A stretch of DNA of 64,000 nt from Gordius sp. MW1 (taxonomy: Eukaryota > Nematomorpha > Gordioida > Gordea > Gordiidae): positions 8,190,501 to 8,254,500 of the forward strand of contig OZ038528.1 in assembly GCA_964036665.1 (NCBI GenBank), read 5' to 3'. Below the pieces are notes generated by a model, which was not told the origin of the DNA, did no database searches, and saw nothing but the letters and a program-made list of their open reading frames with translations. Of this stretch, positions 1 through 10,482 are shown in pieces (the stretch's first letter is position 1; every line of letters starts with the position of its first letter). Made by a program: the position numbers and the translations under genes.

Positions 1-17
1 ACAATATTGCTGCAATT

Positions 18-580
18 TCTAATATATAAAATTCTCGTGAAACGGTGTTTGGTATTCAACTCCTCCAAAACGGCTGGACCGATTTAGATGGAAATTTCTG
101 CTAATGATTGGTAGGTCTGAGCCTAGGTTTTAAAATATATTCCAAATCTCTAAGTCATAAGACGGTCAAGTTAATTAATTTTATGCGTTTTGACGTTTAA
201 TATAAAGTCAAACAAACGCAACCTCATGAAGTACTGCGTATTTATCGTCTGCTTTGAAAATTTGATTATAGAGTTCTTTAATAAAGGTGTATCACTTATA
301 GTATTTTCGAGAACGTCATGCGTGTAGTGTAGGTTGTGTAGTGTGATAAATGTAGGCATGTGCTGCGAAAAATGGAAACCTTTTACGATTTTAAACATTA
401 AATCAAAGTCATTTCTTTGCTTATTTTTCACGTCAATTATTATTATAGGACGGTCGTGTCCCCTCCTGCGTGGCTTAATAAATTAAAAAATCTAATTTTG
501 TCGTTTTTGCGCGTTAAATAAGGAGAAAGTTGAAAATACTTTTAACAAAGTGCCAATAAATGTTGATATATCTCAGTTCT
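18..580 (+). mobile_element. Degraded Helitron, 5' portion
   Basis: The stretch begins TCTAATATATAAAATTCTCG, the TC-leading AT-rich start expected of a Helitron, followed by a 'ggaccgattta' block. Its body from about 310 to 580 matches 21369-21621 of the larger Helitron at 19728-23306, including 'ttttcacgtcaattattatt' and 'caaagtgccaataaatgttg'. Similarity stops near 580 and no CTAG-type 3' end was found, so the element is truncated or its end is unrecognisable. The base before TC is T, not the A expected of a clean insertion, so the left boundary is uncertain. Confidence 0.5.
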
Positions 581-1345
581 TCGGACCTCTAAGAAGGGCT
601 GCCCCCCTAACTCCTAACAAGGTTATTATCCTCGGTTCTTTGGTGTTAGGTAGCGCCCCCGGGCCCCGTGTTGTTTTTGTTGAGCCTTTAATCTAAACTC
701 TTCCATACTTCGTTGAAAAACATTTCATTTGCTGTGATATTTAAGCAGGGGAGAAAATCGGACCTTAATGTTTGAGAGCTTGGCTACGTCCATGCTTATA
801 CCGGTTGCTTTAAGTTTTTATGAATTATCTGAGTACACTGATAGCTTATTGACCAAAGTAAGGTTTATGGGCAATGCTTTTTTACGACTCCTCATAATAT
901 CTCAGTTTTTAATGCATATTTTAAACAAAAAGGAAGACTTGCTTAGTAAGTTAGAGGATATTCGCATGTTTCGGAAATAACCGAGATAAATGATGTTGCT
1001 CCAGGCTCGATTCGGGCGCAAAAATAAAAATGGCTTTTCGCCTCATTAGTTTTAAATTTAATGCGCAAAAGTGTACAATAAAAGTTTGCCATTTTTTGCA
1101 ATTATAGTTAGACAAAGTCAGGTATTTTGATATTAATTTAGAAAAATATTTTAATTGTTTTTATCAGAAATAGTAAAAAAGTGAAGAAAATAAAATTAAA
1201 AATTATTCATAAAGTCCCTCGACACTTCCCTATCAAAAATGTAATACCCATGAAAAATAAAAAAGTTTTTATTATCTAAAACTTCGCATCTCATACAATT
1301 GCAATCCCGAGCAGGAATTTGGGACTGCATATGTTTGGGGAGGAG
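581..1345. other. No supported gene
   Basis: AT-rich non-coding sequence with a short C/G-rich patch near 600-670. A 70-codon open frame at 768-980 (+) has no recognisable motif and no flanking splice signals, and is left unannotated. Confidence 0.5.
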
Positions 1346-1531
1346 TTAAGCATAGACATAGGCCTCCGTCTCGGATGTGACATAGTATCCCCTTTCGTAT
1401 GCGATCTCTGCAAACAACCGGTCTAACCCAATGGTTATCATCCCCTCCATTGCAAATACAGCAAAGGCCGCAACCCCAGGCACACGACGATCAACATAAT
1501 TATCGGCCAGTACCTTAGGAAGGCTGGCTTT
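1346..1531 (-). pseudogene. Orphan coding-like fragment, unknown family
   Basis: The minus strand is open for about 60 codons and ends at a TAA at 1346-1348. The composition is protein-like (for example GVAAFAVFAMEGMITIGLD and AEIAYERGYYVTSETEAYV) and GC content is above the neighbourhood. There is no start codon; upstream the frame breaks, and a shifted frame continues with a short plausible stretch. I do not recognise the family. It could be a piece of a transposon protein or of a captured host gene. It lies 70 bp from a TIR element (1600-2489), with no obvious link. Confidence 0.3.
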
Positions 1532-1599
1532 TTAAACACCTTGGAGCCCGTTGGCCTTAGCACCACCGACGTTGTTTTTAAATTTTTAATGATAATGAG

Positions 1600-2489
1600 T
1601 AGGGGAGACCGGGGCTAGTCGTAGCTCGGGGTTACTATTATCTTTGTAATTATTTTTTTAAATAATAATGATATAAAATTAAAATTTAAACCATATGTGT
1701 ATTTTTTCATAAGGTATAAGTAAAAAAATTTTTGTTTATAAAAAATAAAATTAAAAATTTTTATAGAAGAAAAACGATTTTTCGGGGCTATAAGTAGCCT
1801 TGATAAAATTTGATATTATGGACATAAATTTTTTTTGGCTGTATATTTTGGACTAATTTAAGTTCTGTCTTATAAAGGGATATTTTTTATATAAAAACCG
1901 TCTACTGATTAAATTTTTAGCAATATAATATGTTAAATTGTTAATTGTTTATAAAAATGGGGGTTGGGGCTAGTTGGAGAGGGGCTAGTGCTAGCCATTT
2001 TTCATTGCTTAGACAAATGTCAGGATTAAAAAAAATTATGTTTAATAATAATTTATCTTAGTGTAATTTGGAATATAAATAGACTATTTAAAGATTTTTT
2101 CCGTTGCAGAATTTATCTTTTATGGAAAACTAAATCATATTGTCAACTTGAACATTTTTTATTTGTATTAAGTAAATTAAAACCATAATTACATTTGCAT
2201 TCTCTATTTTTTTTTATTATAAAACAATTTTTTAATTGATTTGAGCAATAGGAAGTGAATACGTAAGATGTAATCTATCCCCCGAAAGGGGCTATGACAT
2301 GCCCCAAGCATTTTTTAAACTTTTAGAATTTTTGTTTTTTTTAAATTTAATATGTGAGAAAACTATTAATTTTTTAAATCCGAATTTTTTTCCTATAGTT
2401 ACCATAGACCTGAAAATTACGTTCCATTAAAAAAATTAAAAAAGTAATATTTAGTTTTTTTATGGCTTTTTAGTCCCCGGTCTCCCCTA
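1600..2489. mobile_element. TIR element, family 1, copy 1
   Basis: The element begins TAGGGGAGACCGGGGCTA and ends with the inverted form TAGTCCCCGGTCTCCCCTA, giving terminal inverted repeats of about 16 bp that include TA at both ends. The interior is AT-rich and non-coding, so this is a non-autonomous, MITE-like copy. The same interior (for example 'ttcggggctataagtagcct') recurs in the copy at 62742-63834, which confirms both ends. Confidence 0.8.
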
Positions 2490-2793
2490 TACACATTTTA
2501 GCATTTGGCCGGGGTCAGATAAAGTAGAAGTTAGCAACGGTCAGCATTAATTTGCAGGGAATTATTTAGCCAGTATCGCATTCATCCATTATAAATAAAC
2601 AACCTAGACAAATTGCCCAATAATGGAATTTGAGCTTAGGCGAGGTGGAATAAAGTAAAGCCAATCAGCGGCAGCTAAATAAAAGGCTTTCATAGAAGCA
2701 TAAGTCCACAGCCATTAAAAACCCGTATAAGTTTCCACGGTAATTATTGAAGAGTTAAATAGGGCAGGATAAACAGGACGGAAAACCAAAAGA

Positions 2794-3051
2794 GAGCCCA
2801 CAAATTGCATTGCGATTAATATAAATAATTAAAAATAATATATACCCTTCGGGCGTAACTGGGGGCTTCGCCCCCAGACCCCCTTGGGGGCTTTGCCCCC
2901 AAACTCCCAGCTGAGGGCTCTGCTCCGCCCCCAGACCCCCGTTTAGCTCAGGACAGTCCCTGCTCCGCATATCTTTGCTTCAAATCCTCATACACATCGA
3001 CTACTCTTTTATACTTCGTATAAACAAAGCATATTTGCTATGCAATTTATG
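2794..3051. mobile_element. Short foldback element with GC-rich hairpins
   Basis: The ends are inverted: the left has 'cccacaaattgcattgcgatt' and the right 'tttgctatgcaatttatg'. Inside, between about 2855 and 2945, are strong hairpins such as TGGGGGCTTCGCCCCCA and TTGGGGGCTTTGCCCCCAA. The terminal motif CATAAATTGCATAGCAATTA recurs at many sites in this window (about 4061, 4921, 5151, 43649, 43766, 44499), so it marks a family. Confidence 0.5.
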
Positions 3052-3199
3052 TTGGAATCGTCACCTGTTACGACCGCGCATCTAAAAATGTCACAGGTAT
3101 CATAAGGATATCTCAAACAATTTACATGTGCTACATTGTTCCATTGGTCAGTACTAAGAGATGAATCAATACATACGAGTCTTAAAAAAACGAAAAGAA

Positions 3200-5175
3200 A
3201 ATTTGCTTCATATTTGGCCAATGGTCATTTTTCCATTTTCAGTACCAACAGATGGTCTATAAATCGATGTTAGCCAAAAAAACGGAAAAAAAAGTTTCTA
3301 TTCACATTCTGGCCAATGGTCATATATTTCTATTGGTCAGCAGCCAGGACGACACGGTAAAAGTGGATTCATAAGAGTCAAAAAAACGAAAAAAAAACTT
3401 GGATTCACATTTTGGCCAATGGTCATTTTTCCCATTGGTCAGCAGTCAACGGACGGCCAAAAAGCCATATTATCAATGGTATTAACAAGAACAATCATAA
3501 TAGTTTAAAAAAAAACGAAAAAAAAATTAGGATTTACATTTTGGCCAATGGTCATTTTATTCCATTGGTCAGCAGCCAACGGACGGCCAAAAAGTCTTAT
3601 TATCATTGGTATTAAAAAAAAACAATATATTAATTTAAACAAAAAAAATAAAAAAAAATTGGCCTCTCCTGGATTCGAACCCACAGCAGGAGAGGCATAG
3701 GCTTTTGTAAAGGGGGGGGGCACAGGGACCGGCATAGGCTCTGCTAGGGGAGGGCATAGGGTAATTGTCAATGTTACCAAAAAAAACGGGAAAAAAACTT
3801 GGATTCACATTTTGGCCAATGGTCATTTTTTTCATTGGTCAGCACCCAACGGACGGCCAAAAGGTCTTATCATCAATGATAGTAACAAAAACAATCATAA
3901 GAGTCAAAAAAAACTCCGGGATTCGAACCCAAAAACTAGTTAAATTAACAAAAATTAAAAGTAAACAACGTGACAAGACATTCGGTGCAAGACATTCGGT
4001 GCGTGACAAGACATTCGGTGCAAGACACCGAAGAGCGTGACAAACAAAATGGAAAGTGAGCCCATAAATTGCATAGCAATTAATCAAAAACTCGGGCCTT
4101 CGGCCTCGTGGGAAGGGGAAGAAGGGAATGGGAGTAGGGGAAGGGAAGGGGGAACTCTTCTATACTCCGTATAAACGTAGCATATTTGCTATGCAATTAA
4201 TGGGCGAGAAAGGTAGGAAGGGGCGAGAATGCCTATAGGGGGGTATTAAATGCAAAATAATTAGTTATAGGCCCTTGTAGGGGAGGGCATAGGGCAATTA
4301 TCAATGTTAACCAATTCAAAAACGAAAAAAAATTTCGATTTATTTGGCCAATGGTCATTTTTCCATTGGTCAGTAGCCTGCGGGCGATCAAAAAGTCATA
4401 TTATCAATGTTATTAACAAGAACAAAATATTAATTTAAGAGGGCATAGGGCAATTATCAATGTTAACCAATTCAAAAACGAAAAAAATTCGATTTATTTG
4501 GCCAATGGTCATTTTTCCATTGGTCAGTAACCTGCGGACGATCAACCTCCATCTTGAGGAGAGCAATTGGTGTATTTTAACCATGTAATTTTGCCCTATA
4601 ACAGTCAATTTACCTTCATCACTAGTTTATAAATTAAAACGAACGTAAATAAATTAAAGAGGGGCACAGGGACTCATATCAGTAGATGCATAGGCCCTTG
4701 TAGTGGAGGGCATAGGGTAATTATCAATGTTGACCTATTCAAAAACGAAAAAAAATTTCGATTTATTTGGCTGGTCATTTTTTTCAATGGTCAGTAGCCT
4801 GCGGACGGTCAAAAAGTCATATTATCAATGGTATTAACAAGAACAAAATATTAATTTAATTAAATATATACATTGGAGGGTAAACGGACGGACATCAACG
4901 GACAACGGACAACCACAAACGAGCCCATAAATTGCATAGCAATTAAAAACCCGACCCCGCCCGAAAAATCGATAACGAGAGAGAGATGATGTGGGGAGGA
5001 GACACGCGTATGTATTACTATTCTAACACAGCGAAGGAGATAGAGATGAGGGGTGGGGCACCTCTTATGCATTAATTTAAAAAATCGATAAAAAACAATG
5101 AAGGGTAACGGACAACGGACGGACCGATAGACAACGGACACCAAAAAACGAGCCCATAAATTTCATAGCAATTAA
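3200..5175. repeat. Repeat field A: diverged units with a CCAATGG/CCATTGG hairpin
   Basis: Diverged units share, in order, 'ggcataggcccttgtagggg', 'gcatagggtaattatcaatg', a poly-A-rich stretch, GGCCAATGGTCATTT, CCATTGGTCAG, 'ggacggccaaaaag' and 'tatcaatggtattaacaag'. The paired motifs CCAATGG and CCATTGG could form a 7-bp hairpin in each unit (near 3413, 3541, 3813, 4347 and 4498). Some units add a tRNA-like B-box in reverse (3661-3700). The same family makes up 42588-44540. No coding potential; short open frames here are by-products. Confidence 0.75.
3957..4043. repeat. Short tandem repeat of 'gacattcggtgc'
   Basis: Four tandem, slightly varied copies of 'gtgacaagacattcggtgca', the last changed to 'caagacaccgaagagcgtga'. 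It sits inside repeat field A. Confidence 0.65.
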
Positions 5176-5427
5176 TATTAAATTAATTCACTCAGTATTG
5201 ATAGAGGTTATAAATGGGGAGGAAATATGGGCAGCTGCACCCCTCCAAATTCAAAAATTCCTGATGAAAAAAACATTTTTTGCCCTATTTATACTGCCCC
5301 CCTCCAATTTAAATTGGCTCCGCCCATGGGATCACGTGTAAAATTATCTTTACTATTTATAATGCGGGTTGAGCTATTGATAAATTAATGAACTAGGCTA
5401 AAAACAAAATTTAGCTTTCTTTGTTAA

Positions 5428-7002
5428 TCTATATATATAAAGTAAAGTGTATGTATATATGTATGTAAGAGCTAATCTCTGAAACTACCGGTCCGATTCG
5501 CGCGAAAATTTACCCCTAGGTTCCCAGGGCGGCCAGGGGTAAAATAGCATTTTCAGAATCCTAAAATTCCTTTTAATTTTCGAGATATTGGGTTTTATGC
5601 GTTTTGACGTTCAATGAAATGTCAATCAAACGCACCTCCTCGCGTTCGTCGAAAATTTGAATATACAGACAGTTCTGTAGTAAAAGTGTATCACTTATAG
5701 TAGTTTGTAGTAAAACGTAATCTTTTCTTGACAACATAAAATTTATGAATTAGATTTCTTAAACGTCATCTTTCCTTAACGGTGACAATATAAAATTTAT
5801 GAATTAAATTTCTTAAACGTCATCTTTTCTTAACGGTGACAAGACAACATAAATTTTATGAATTAAATTTGTTAAACGTCATCTTTTCTTAACGGTGACA
5901 ACATAAAATTTATGAATTAACCTGAAATAAATAAGATTATAGATTATTTGAGAAAATATTAGGTGAAGAAGATGAATTTTTCTCATTATCATTAAATGAG
6001 ATATTTTAAATGAGATAGATGAAAGTATATATAATTTAATTGTAATATAAAATAGTCCAACGTTGATTATTCTGATTAAATGCTATTTATATATAAATGT
6101 CATTATTTATCTATCATTAATTTTTATTAAATGAGATATTTAAATGAGAATAAATTCTGAAACTACCGGCCCGATTCGCGCGAAACTTTACCCGTAGGTT
6201 CTCAGGGCGGCCAGGTGTAAAATAGCTTTTTCAGATTGCTAAAATTCCTTTTAATTTTAAAAATATCGGACATTTCTCGGCCTTTTGGTTTTAAAAAAGG
6301 GCTAAATTCTTCAGATCCGATTCGAGCGAAAATTTAGCCGTAGATGCCCAGATAGGCCAGGGGTAAAATAGCTTTTTCAGATTCCTAAAATACCTTTTTG
6401 TTTTAAAAATATCTGACATTTCCCGTCCAGTTTCATTTATAGCAGCATATACAATAATGACGTCATACATACAAAGCTGAAGTTTTCTCGAATTAGATAT
6501 TTAAAAGTATAATAAAAATGTTACAGTATACGGTTAAAATTATTGGGGTTTAACAGACTATTTAAATTAAATAAATAAAATTTAAATTATGCAGTTTTTG
6601 TCATTATTATCACGTGGTCGATCATAGAAGCATATTTTTAATAATTATCCATCCTTCAATTAATTATTTTATTATATTAAAGAAAATTGTATTTCAAATA
6701 AATCAGCTAACTAGAAAAATAAAATAATGCTATTATTGTATAATAAGTAACAGCATTAATAAGCAATTTTTTCAAAAACATTTAATTTTAGTCGGATTTG
6801 ATGACTAAAACAGAATTTGCATTTGGTTTGTCTTATTATATAAATATATACTAAAAATAGTGGGTTCATAAAATCATTCGGACCTTTCACATTATAAATT
6901 ATTTCATATATGACCCCATTTTAGATAAGTCTTATTAATAGCTTATACTCAATTAACCACTTAAGGACTGAGCCAAAGCAACGCTTGGCCGGGCACAGCT
7001 AG
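5428..7002 (+). mobile_element. Complete non-autonomous Helitron (Helitron B)
   Basis: The 5' end is TCTATATATATAAAG directly after an A at 5427. The 3' end is CTAG at 6999-7002 directly before a T at 7003. Insertion between A and T, a TC start and a CTAG end are Helitron hallmarks. A short hairpin just inside the 3' end (GCCAA-a-GC, loop AAC, GC-TTGGC, about 6972-6989) matches the design of the 3' hairpin in the Helitron at 19728-23306. The interior has no Rep-helicase frame. It holds three repeats of a 'ccgattcgcgcgaaa...ggccagg...gtaaaatagc' block (about 5477, 6146 and 6308) and a minisatellite. Confidence 0.8.
5716..5925. repeat. Minisatellite inside Helitron B, about 55-60 bp x 4
   Basis: Four tandem copies of a unit containing 'taaacgtcatcttttcttaa', 'cggtgacaacataaa' and 'tttatgaattaaattt'. 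Copies differ by small indels. Confidence 0.75.
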
Positions 7003-7091
7003 TTCTACATAAAATAATTACAAATTAGAACATTATAAAAACACCTTCTTTTATACTAAATCTAATTAATTTTTTAACGGGCCTTAAGTAT

Positions 7092-7222
7092 GACTAGGCC
7101 CGGCCGGAGTCCGTTACGTTATACATCGGCACGTCCAGGCCCGGCCCGTTGTTTTATTTTTAAGCAGAAGCCCGTCCAAGCCCGGCCCGCGGGCCGGGCC
7201 TGGCCGTGCAGGTCTCTAACTC
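7092..7222. mobile_element. End of a CCCG-rich, hAT-like repeat
   Basis: Very GC-rich (CCCGGCC motifs in both orientations), ending in 'gtgcaggtctcta'. Nearly the same terminal motif ('gtgcaggtttcta') ends the CCCG-rich block at 52845-53482, and CCCG-rich blocks recur elsewhere in the window. The other end of this copy was not found. Confidence 0.5.
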
Positions 7223-7525
7223 ATCCCATGGTCCCGTGGACTGAATATCACTTGGGACTTTACCACGGTCGACATATTTGCCCCATCCAACTCCTCTCCC
7301 GACCTTATAGTCAGTGCAGAGAATAGAAAGACAACCAAATATTCCTCCCTCGCGGACATTCATTCCCTTAGTGGCAACCACAATTGGAAATTTAGGCGCC
7401 GAAGCTCTCGCTCTCCTAAAACAAATTGGAAAAGCGATCTCCAACGTCTCTTTAGATTTGAAATAGTACTTTTTTATCAGGCAAAAGATTACCATGAATA
7501 TCGTTAAACCCAACACGATTTCCAT
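7160..7525 (-). CDS. Possible coding exon, unknown, with an N-terminal membrane segment
   Basis: An open frame runs from an ATG at 7525. The first 16 or so residues are strongly hydrophobic (MEIVLGLTIFMVIFCLIKK), like a signal anchor, followed by a basic stretch and about 80 further residues of balanced composition (for example IFGCLSILCTDYKVGRGVGW). Local GC content is above the flanks, as expected for coding sequence. The last 25 or so codons run into the CCCG-rich repeat at 7092-7222, so the original 3' end is probably replaced by that insertion. No family recognised; a chance open frame or a gene relic cannot be excluded. Confidence 0.28.
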   Translation of the reverse strand: MEIVLGLTIFMVIFCLIKKYYFKSKETLEIAFPICFRRARASAPKFPIVVATKGMNVREGGIFGCLSILCTDYKVGRGVGWGKYVDRGKVPSDIQSTGPWDELETCTARPGPRAGLGRASA

Positions 7526-8439
7526 ACACGGATCAATACCATCTGCTTAGTTATTGCGCGTTTTCTATATTTTTTTAGTCGTGAATATGTTTTTTGTATA
7601 CCATTAAATAAAGAATTTATATAATAAAAAAATTGAGGGTTTTGATTTGGATTAATATTGGATTATTTATTACCACTATAATTCTGAATGAATTTATGAT
7701 CGAACTTGGATTTTAAGTAAGGGAGGGATTTTGTTGATCCGGAAATCTCATAAATTTTTAGGCTATTCTATTTCTGTTGGGGACTAATATAATTTTTAGA
7801 AAAATGTATTTCATGCCAGATATGAAATTTTTTTCTACTTTTCATCACTCAAATTGTGGGTAGGGGAGGGTTATTGACTTTTTTGAAGGCTATTTAATTT
7901 TTGCTGCCCATTAATATAACTGATATAGAAATGTATTTCACCAAAAAATTAGTAAAATTATAACAGTTAGATTATTTGAATTGTAAATAAAAGAGGGATA
8001 TTGTTGTTGTGGAACTGTTGATTATTTTTAATTGCTATTGTTTTCTGTGGCAACTAATATAATTCGATAGGATTGTGCATAATGTAATTCTTTAAGCACC
8101 CATCCATAAATTTAACAGTGACTTGTATAATACAAATAAATAAAATTTAATCCCTCAGGTTAACTGAATAATAGATTGTTGGTCTGGGACTGTAACTACT
8201 CTTAAGGCTTTTTAAACTAACAAATATACATGGTAAAAATGAAGAATAGAGCTTGAACTGTATGGGCGCCAATTCCATAGAAATTATGTTTCAGAGGCTG
8301 TTTGTGCGCAAGCGCAACTCTTCTTTCTATGACAGTTTATCACCGAGGCTGGTGGTCAGTCCTTTCAACATTAATTTTTTTTGTCTCTTTATTTACATAG
8401 ATCATTATATCTTGTGCATTTTTATTCCTGCCTTGTTTT
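7526..8439. other. No supported gene
   Basis: AT-rich, low-complexity intergenic sequence. No paired termini, tandem array or convincing open frame seen. Confidence 0.5.
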
Positions 8440-8960
8440 ATGAGACCACGTAAGCTTGGGTCTTCCTCATTTTCGTCTTCCTTCGAAGTTTATCTTATCA
8501 ATTTTCTTTCCAAAGTAGATAGTCCCTTATCTCTATATGGACATAACCATCTTAGTCTATTTGCTACGAGCTTTGCTTTATAAATGTTGTACCCATAATT
8601 CTCCCTACTTCATTGCGTTTATGTTCCTTTTTAATTACCCCTAACATCCATCTTAGCATTCTCATCTCCATGGACGATAAGCTTGCTCTACTATTCCGAG
8701 CTATAGAGGACTGCTGGCTGTATGATGGACCTATATGGTGCACCTTTGAGACTTGTTGGTCACACAGAACGCCTATTAAATCTATCCATTGAAGCCATCC
8801 AGAATTTATTATTGCTTTCTTTATCCATTCTACCATTCGCTTGAAATGTTGTTCCTAGATATTTGAAGGAATCCACGCTTTTTAGTTCCCATCCAGGGAT
8901 GCACATGGCTGATTTTCATCTGATTATAACTTTGTCTTCATGTGTTCTTTTTTCTTGCAT
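8440..8960 (-). pseudogene. RTE-type LINE, reverse transcriptase C-terminal remnant
   Basis: On the minus strand, frames broken by small indels spell segments characteristic of RTE-clade LINE polyproteins: FKYLGTTFQANG near 8860-8890, IGVLCDQQV and MEMRMLRWMLGVIKK in 8600-8780, then KLVANRLRWLCPYRDKG near 8530-8590. This is the region downstream of the reverse transcriptase core. The endonuclease and the catalytic core are absent, as expected for a 5'-truncated LINE copy. A second RTE remnant is split across 42130-42587 and 44541-46620. Confidence 0.75.
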
Positions 8961-10482
8961 ATTTTTCAAAGATATTGAAAACCATTATGGCTAAGTTATG
9001 TTTACTTAGGGCTTATTTTCATAAATATAAAATTAACTCATTGTAACAATATTTGGGTGTTTTGTTTTTTTCTGAAAATTTAAGGTTTAAATTATATTGG
9101 AATAGTGTCTGGCTTTGATTATTTATAAAGATTAAACGTATAGTTTCGGTATCGACTTATAGATAAAAACGGATTTTGTGCGCTAATGCTCGTCAGATTT
9201 TAATGGAACTTTGCAAGCTGTAAAGAATTATAAATAGGGTGCGTGAATACTTTAATAATAAAGGTTAAGTTTTTGCCTAGGTGAGTTGGTAAATTCTAAT
9301 TAAGTTTTTGCCTAGGTAACCATAAAGCCTAGTATAATGTGCAGATAATTGTGCCAATATTGAGTCCCGATAATTCCAGATACCCCTCGATAAATACAAT
9401 AATTTATTGGGATGTTATTGTATTTAAAAACCCGGTATATGTTATATAAAATAACTAAAACGATTCTCTAATTTATAATTATAGTAAATGTGTTTCCAAA
9501 CATTTCGCGAGGTTTTTTGTTCTTCTAAAGTTCATTACGCAGTTGTGTGCATCAACACACGAGGACTTTGTATGCGCACGGATCACTTCAATCCCCTTGT
9601 CAATTGACTGTCATCGTATTAACTCTTTGCTAGCTCGCCTTGTTGTTATCAATTCTCCACATCTGTGGTTAGTCATCATAATCCTTCTCTCCTGGGACTT
9701 CACACAACGTATACAACACTATGTCTGTTGCTCAAGGGAATTAAGTTTTTAAAAATTTTCATAGATCATATTCAAATTCATTATTATATCTAATATCATT
9801 GCCAGTCCAAAACATTTATTGTCAAATATATAAATTGAGTAGTAACATATACTAGAGCGACACTTATAATTTTCGCTTGTGGATAACTCAATTTGCACAT
9901 TTATTAGAATTTGGGCTTAATTTCTATAAAAACATATTTTTTTACACTAGTATGTCTTTAATTTAATTACATTCCCTAATTAACTAGATTTAATAATGGA
10001 AATTTTTATTTAGAATTATTTTATAACTAATCATTGATCTAATACTGTTTCTTATATCTGATATTTATAGATATATTGCAAGAAAAAGTGTTTTATTTCT
10101 TAAAATATTAATATATAAAATGATATAAAATATCTTTAAACTGTTTGTTTGAGCCCTTCTACAGCATTTTAGAATCGTTTTCTGCAAAATTAAATCTATT
10201 TAACATTATCAATTGCAGGTAAAGATTTAATTTATATCTTTAATTAATTTATACAATTAACAAATACGTGATGTGTACTATATAATTTATTAAAATTTGT
10301 CATTGTAACATATCTTTAATTATTTTATACAATTTCAATCTTTGTCATTATAATAAACATTTTGTTTACAAAATTATTTATTGCAAATTTAAATCTTTAA
10401 TTCATGATTAGCTAGCCGAGTTGATAACTACAAATCATTTTTTTCATCCTTCCATTTTGAAATAAATTTATCCTTCCTTTAT
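8961..10482. other. Intergenic region upstream of the SR-protein gene
   Basis: AT-rich. At about 9257-9330 it holds two copies of a dispersed motif 'taataaaggttaag' / 'tttttgcctaggt', which recurs at 41290-41460. A minus-strand frame at about 9540-9740 reads protein-like but is interrupted and unrecognised. Any 5' untranslated exon or promoter of the SR gene would lie here; none could be assigned. Confidence 0.45.

Noticed and set aside
768-980. 70-codon open frame (+)
   Set aside because: No motif, no splice context, and typical of chance frames in this window.
3661-3700. A functional tRNA gene
   Set aside because: Only the T-arm and acceptor-like stem can be drawn; there is no D arm, anticodon arm or A box.
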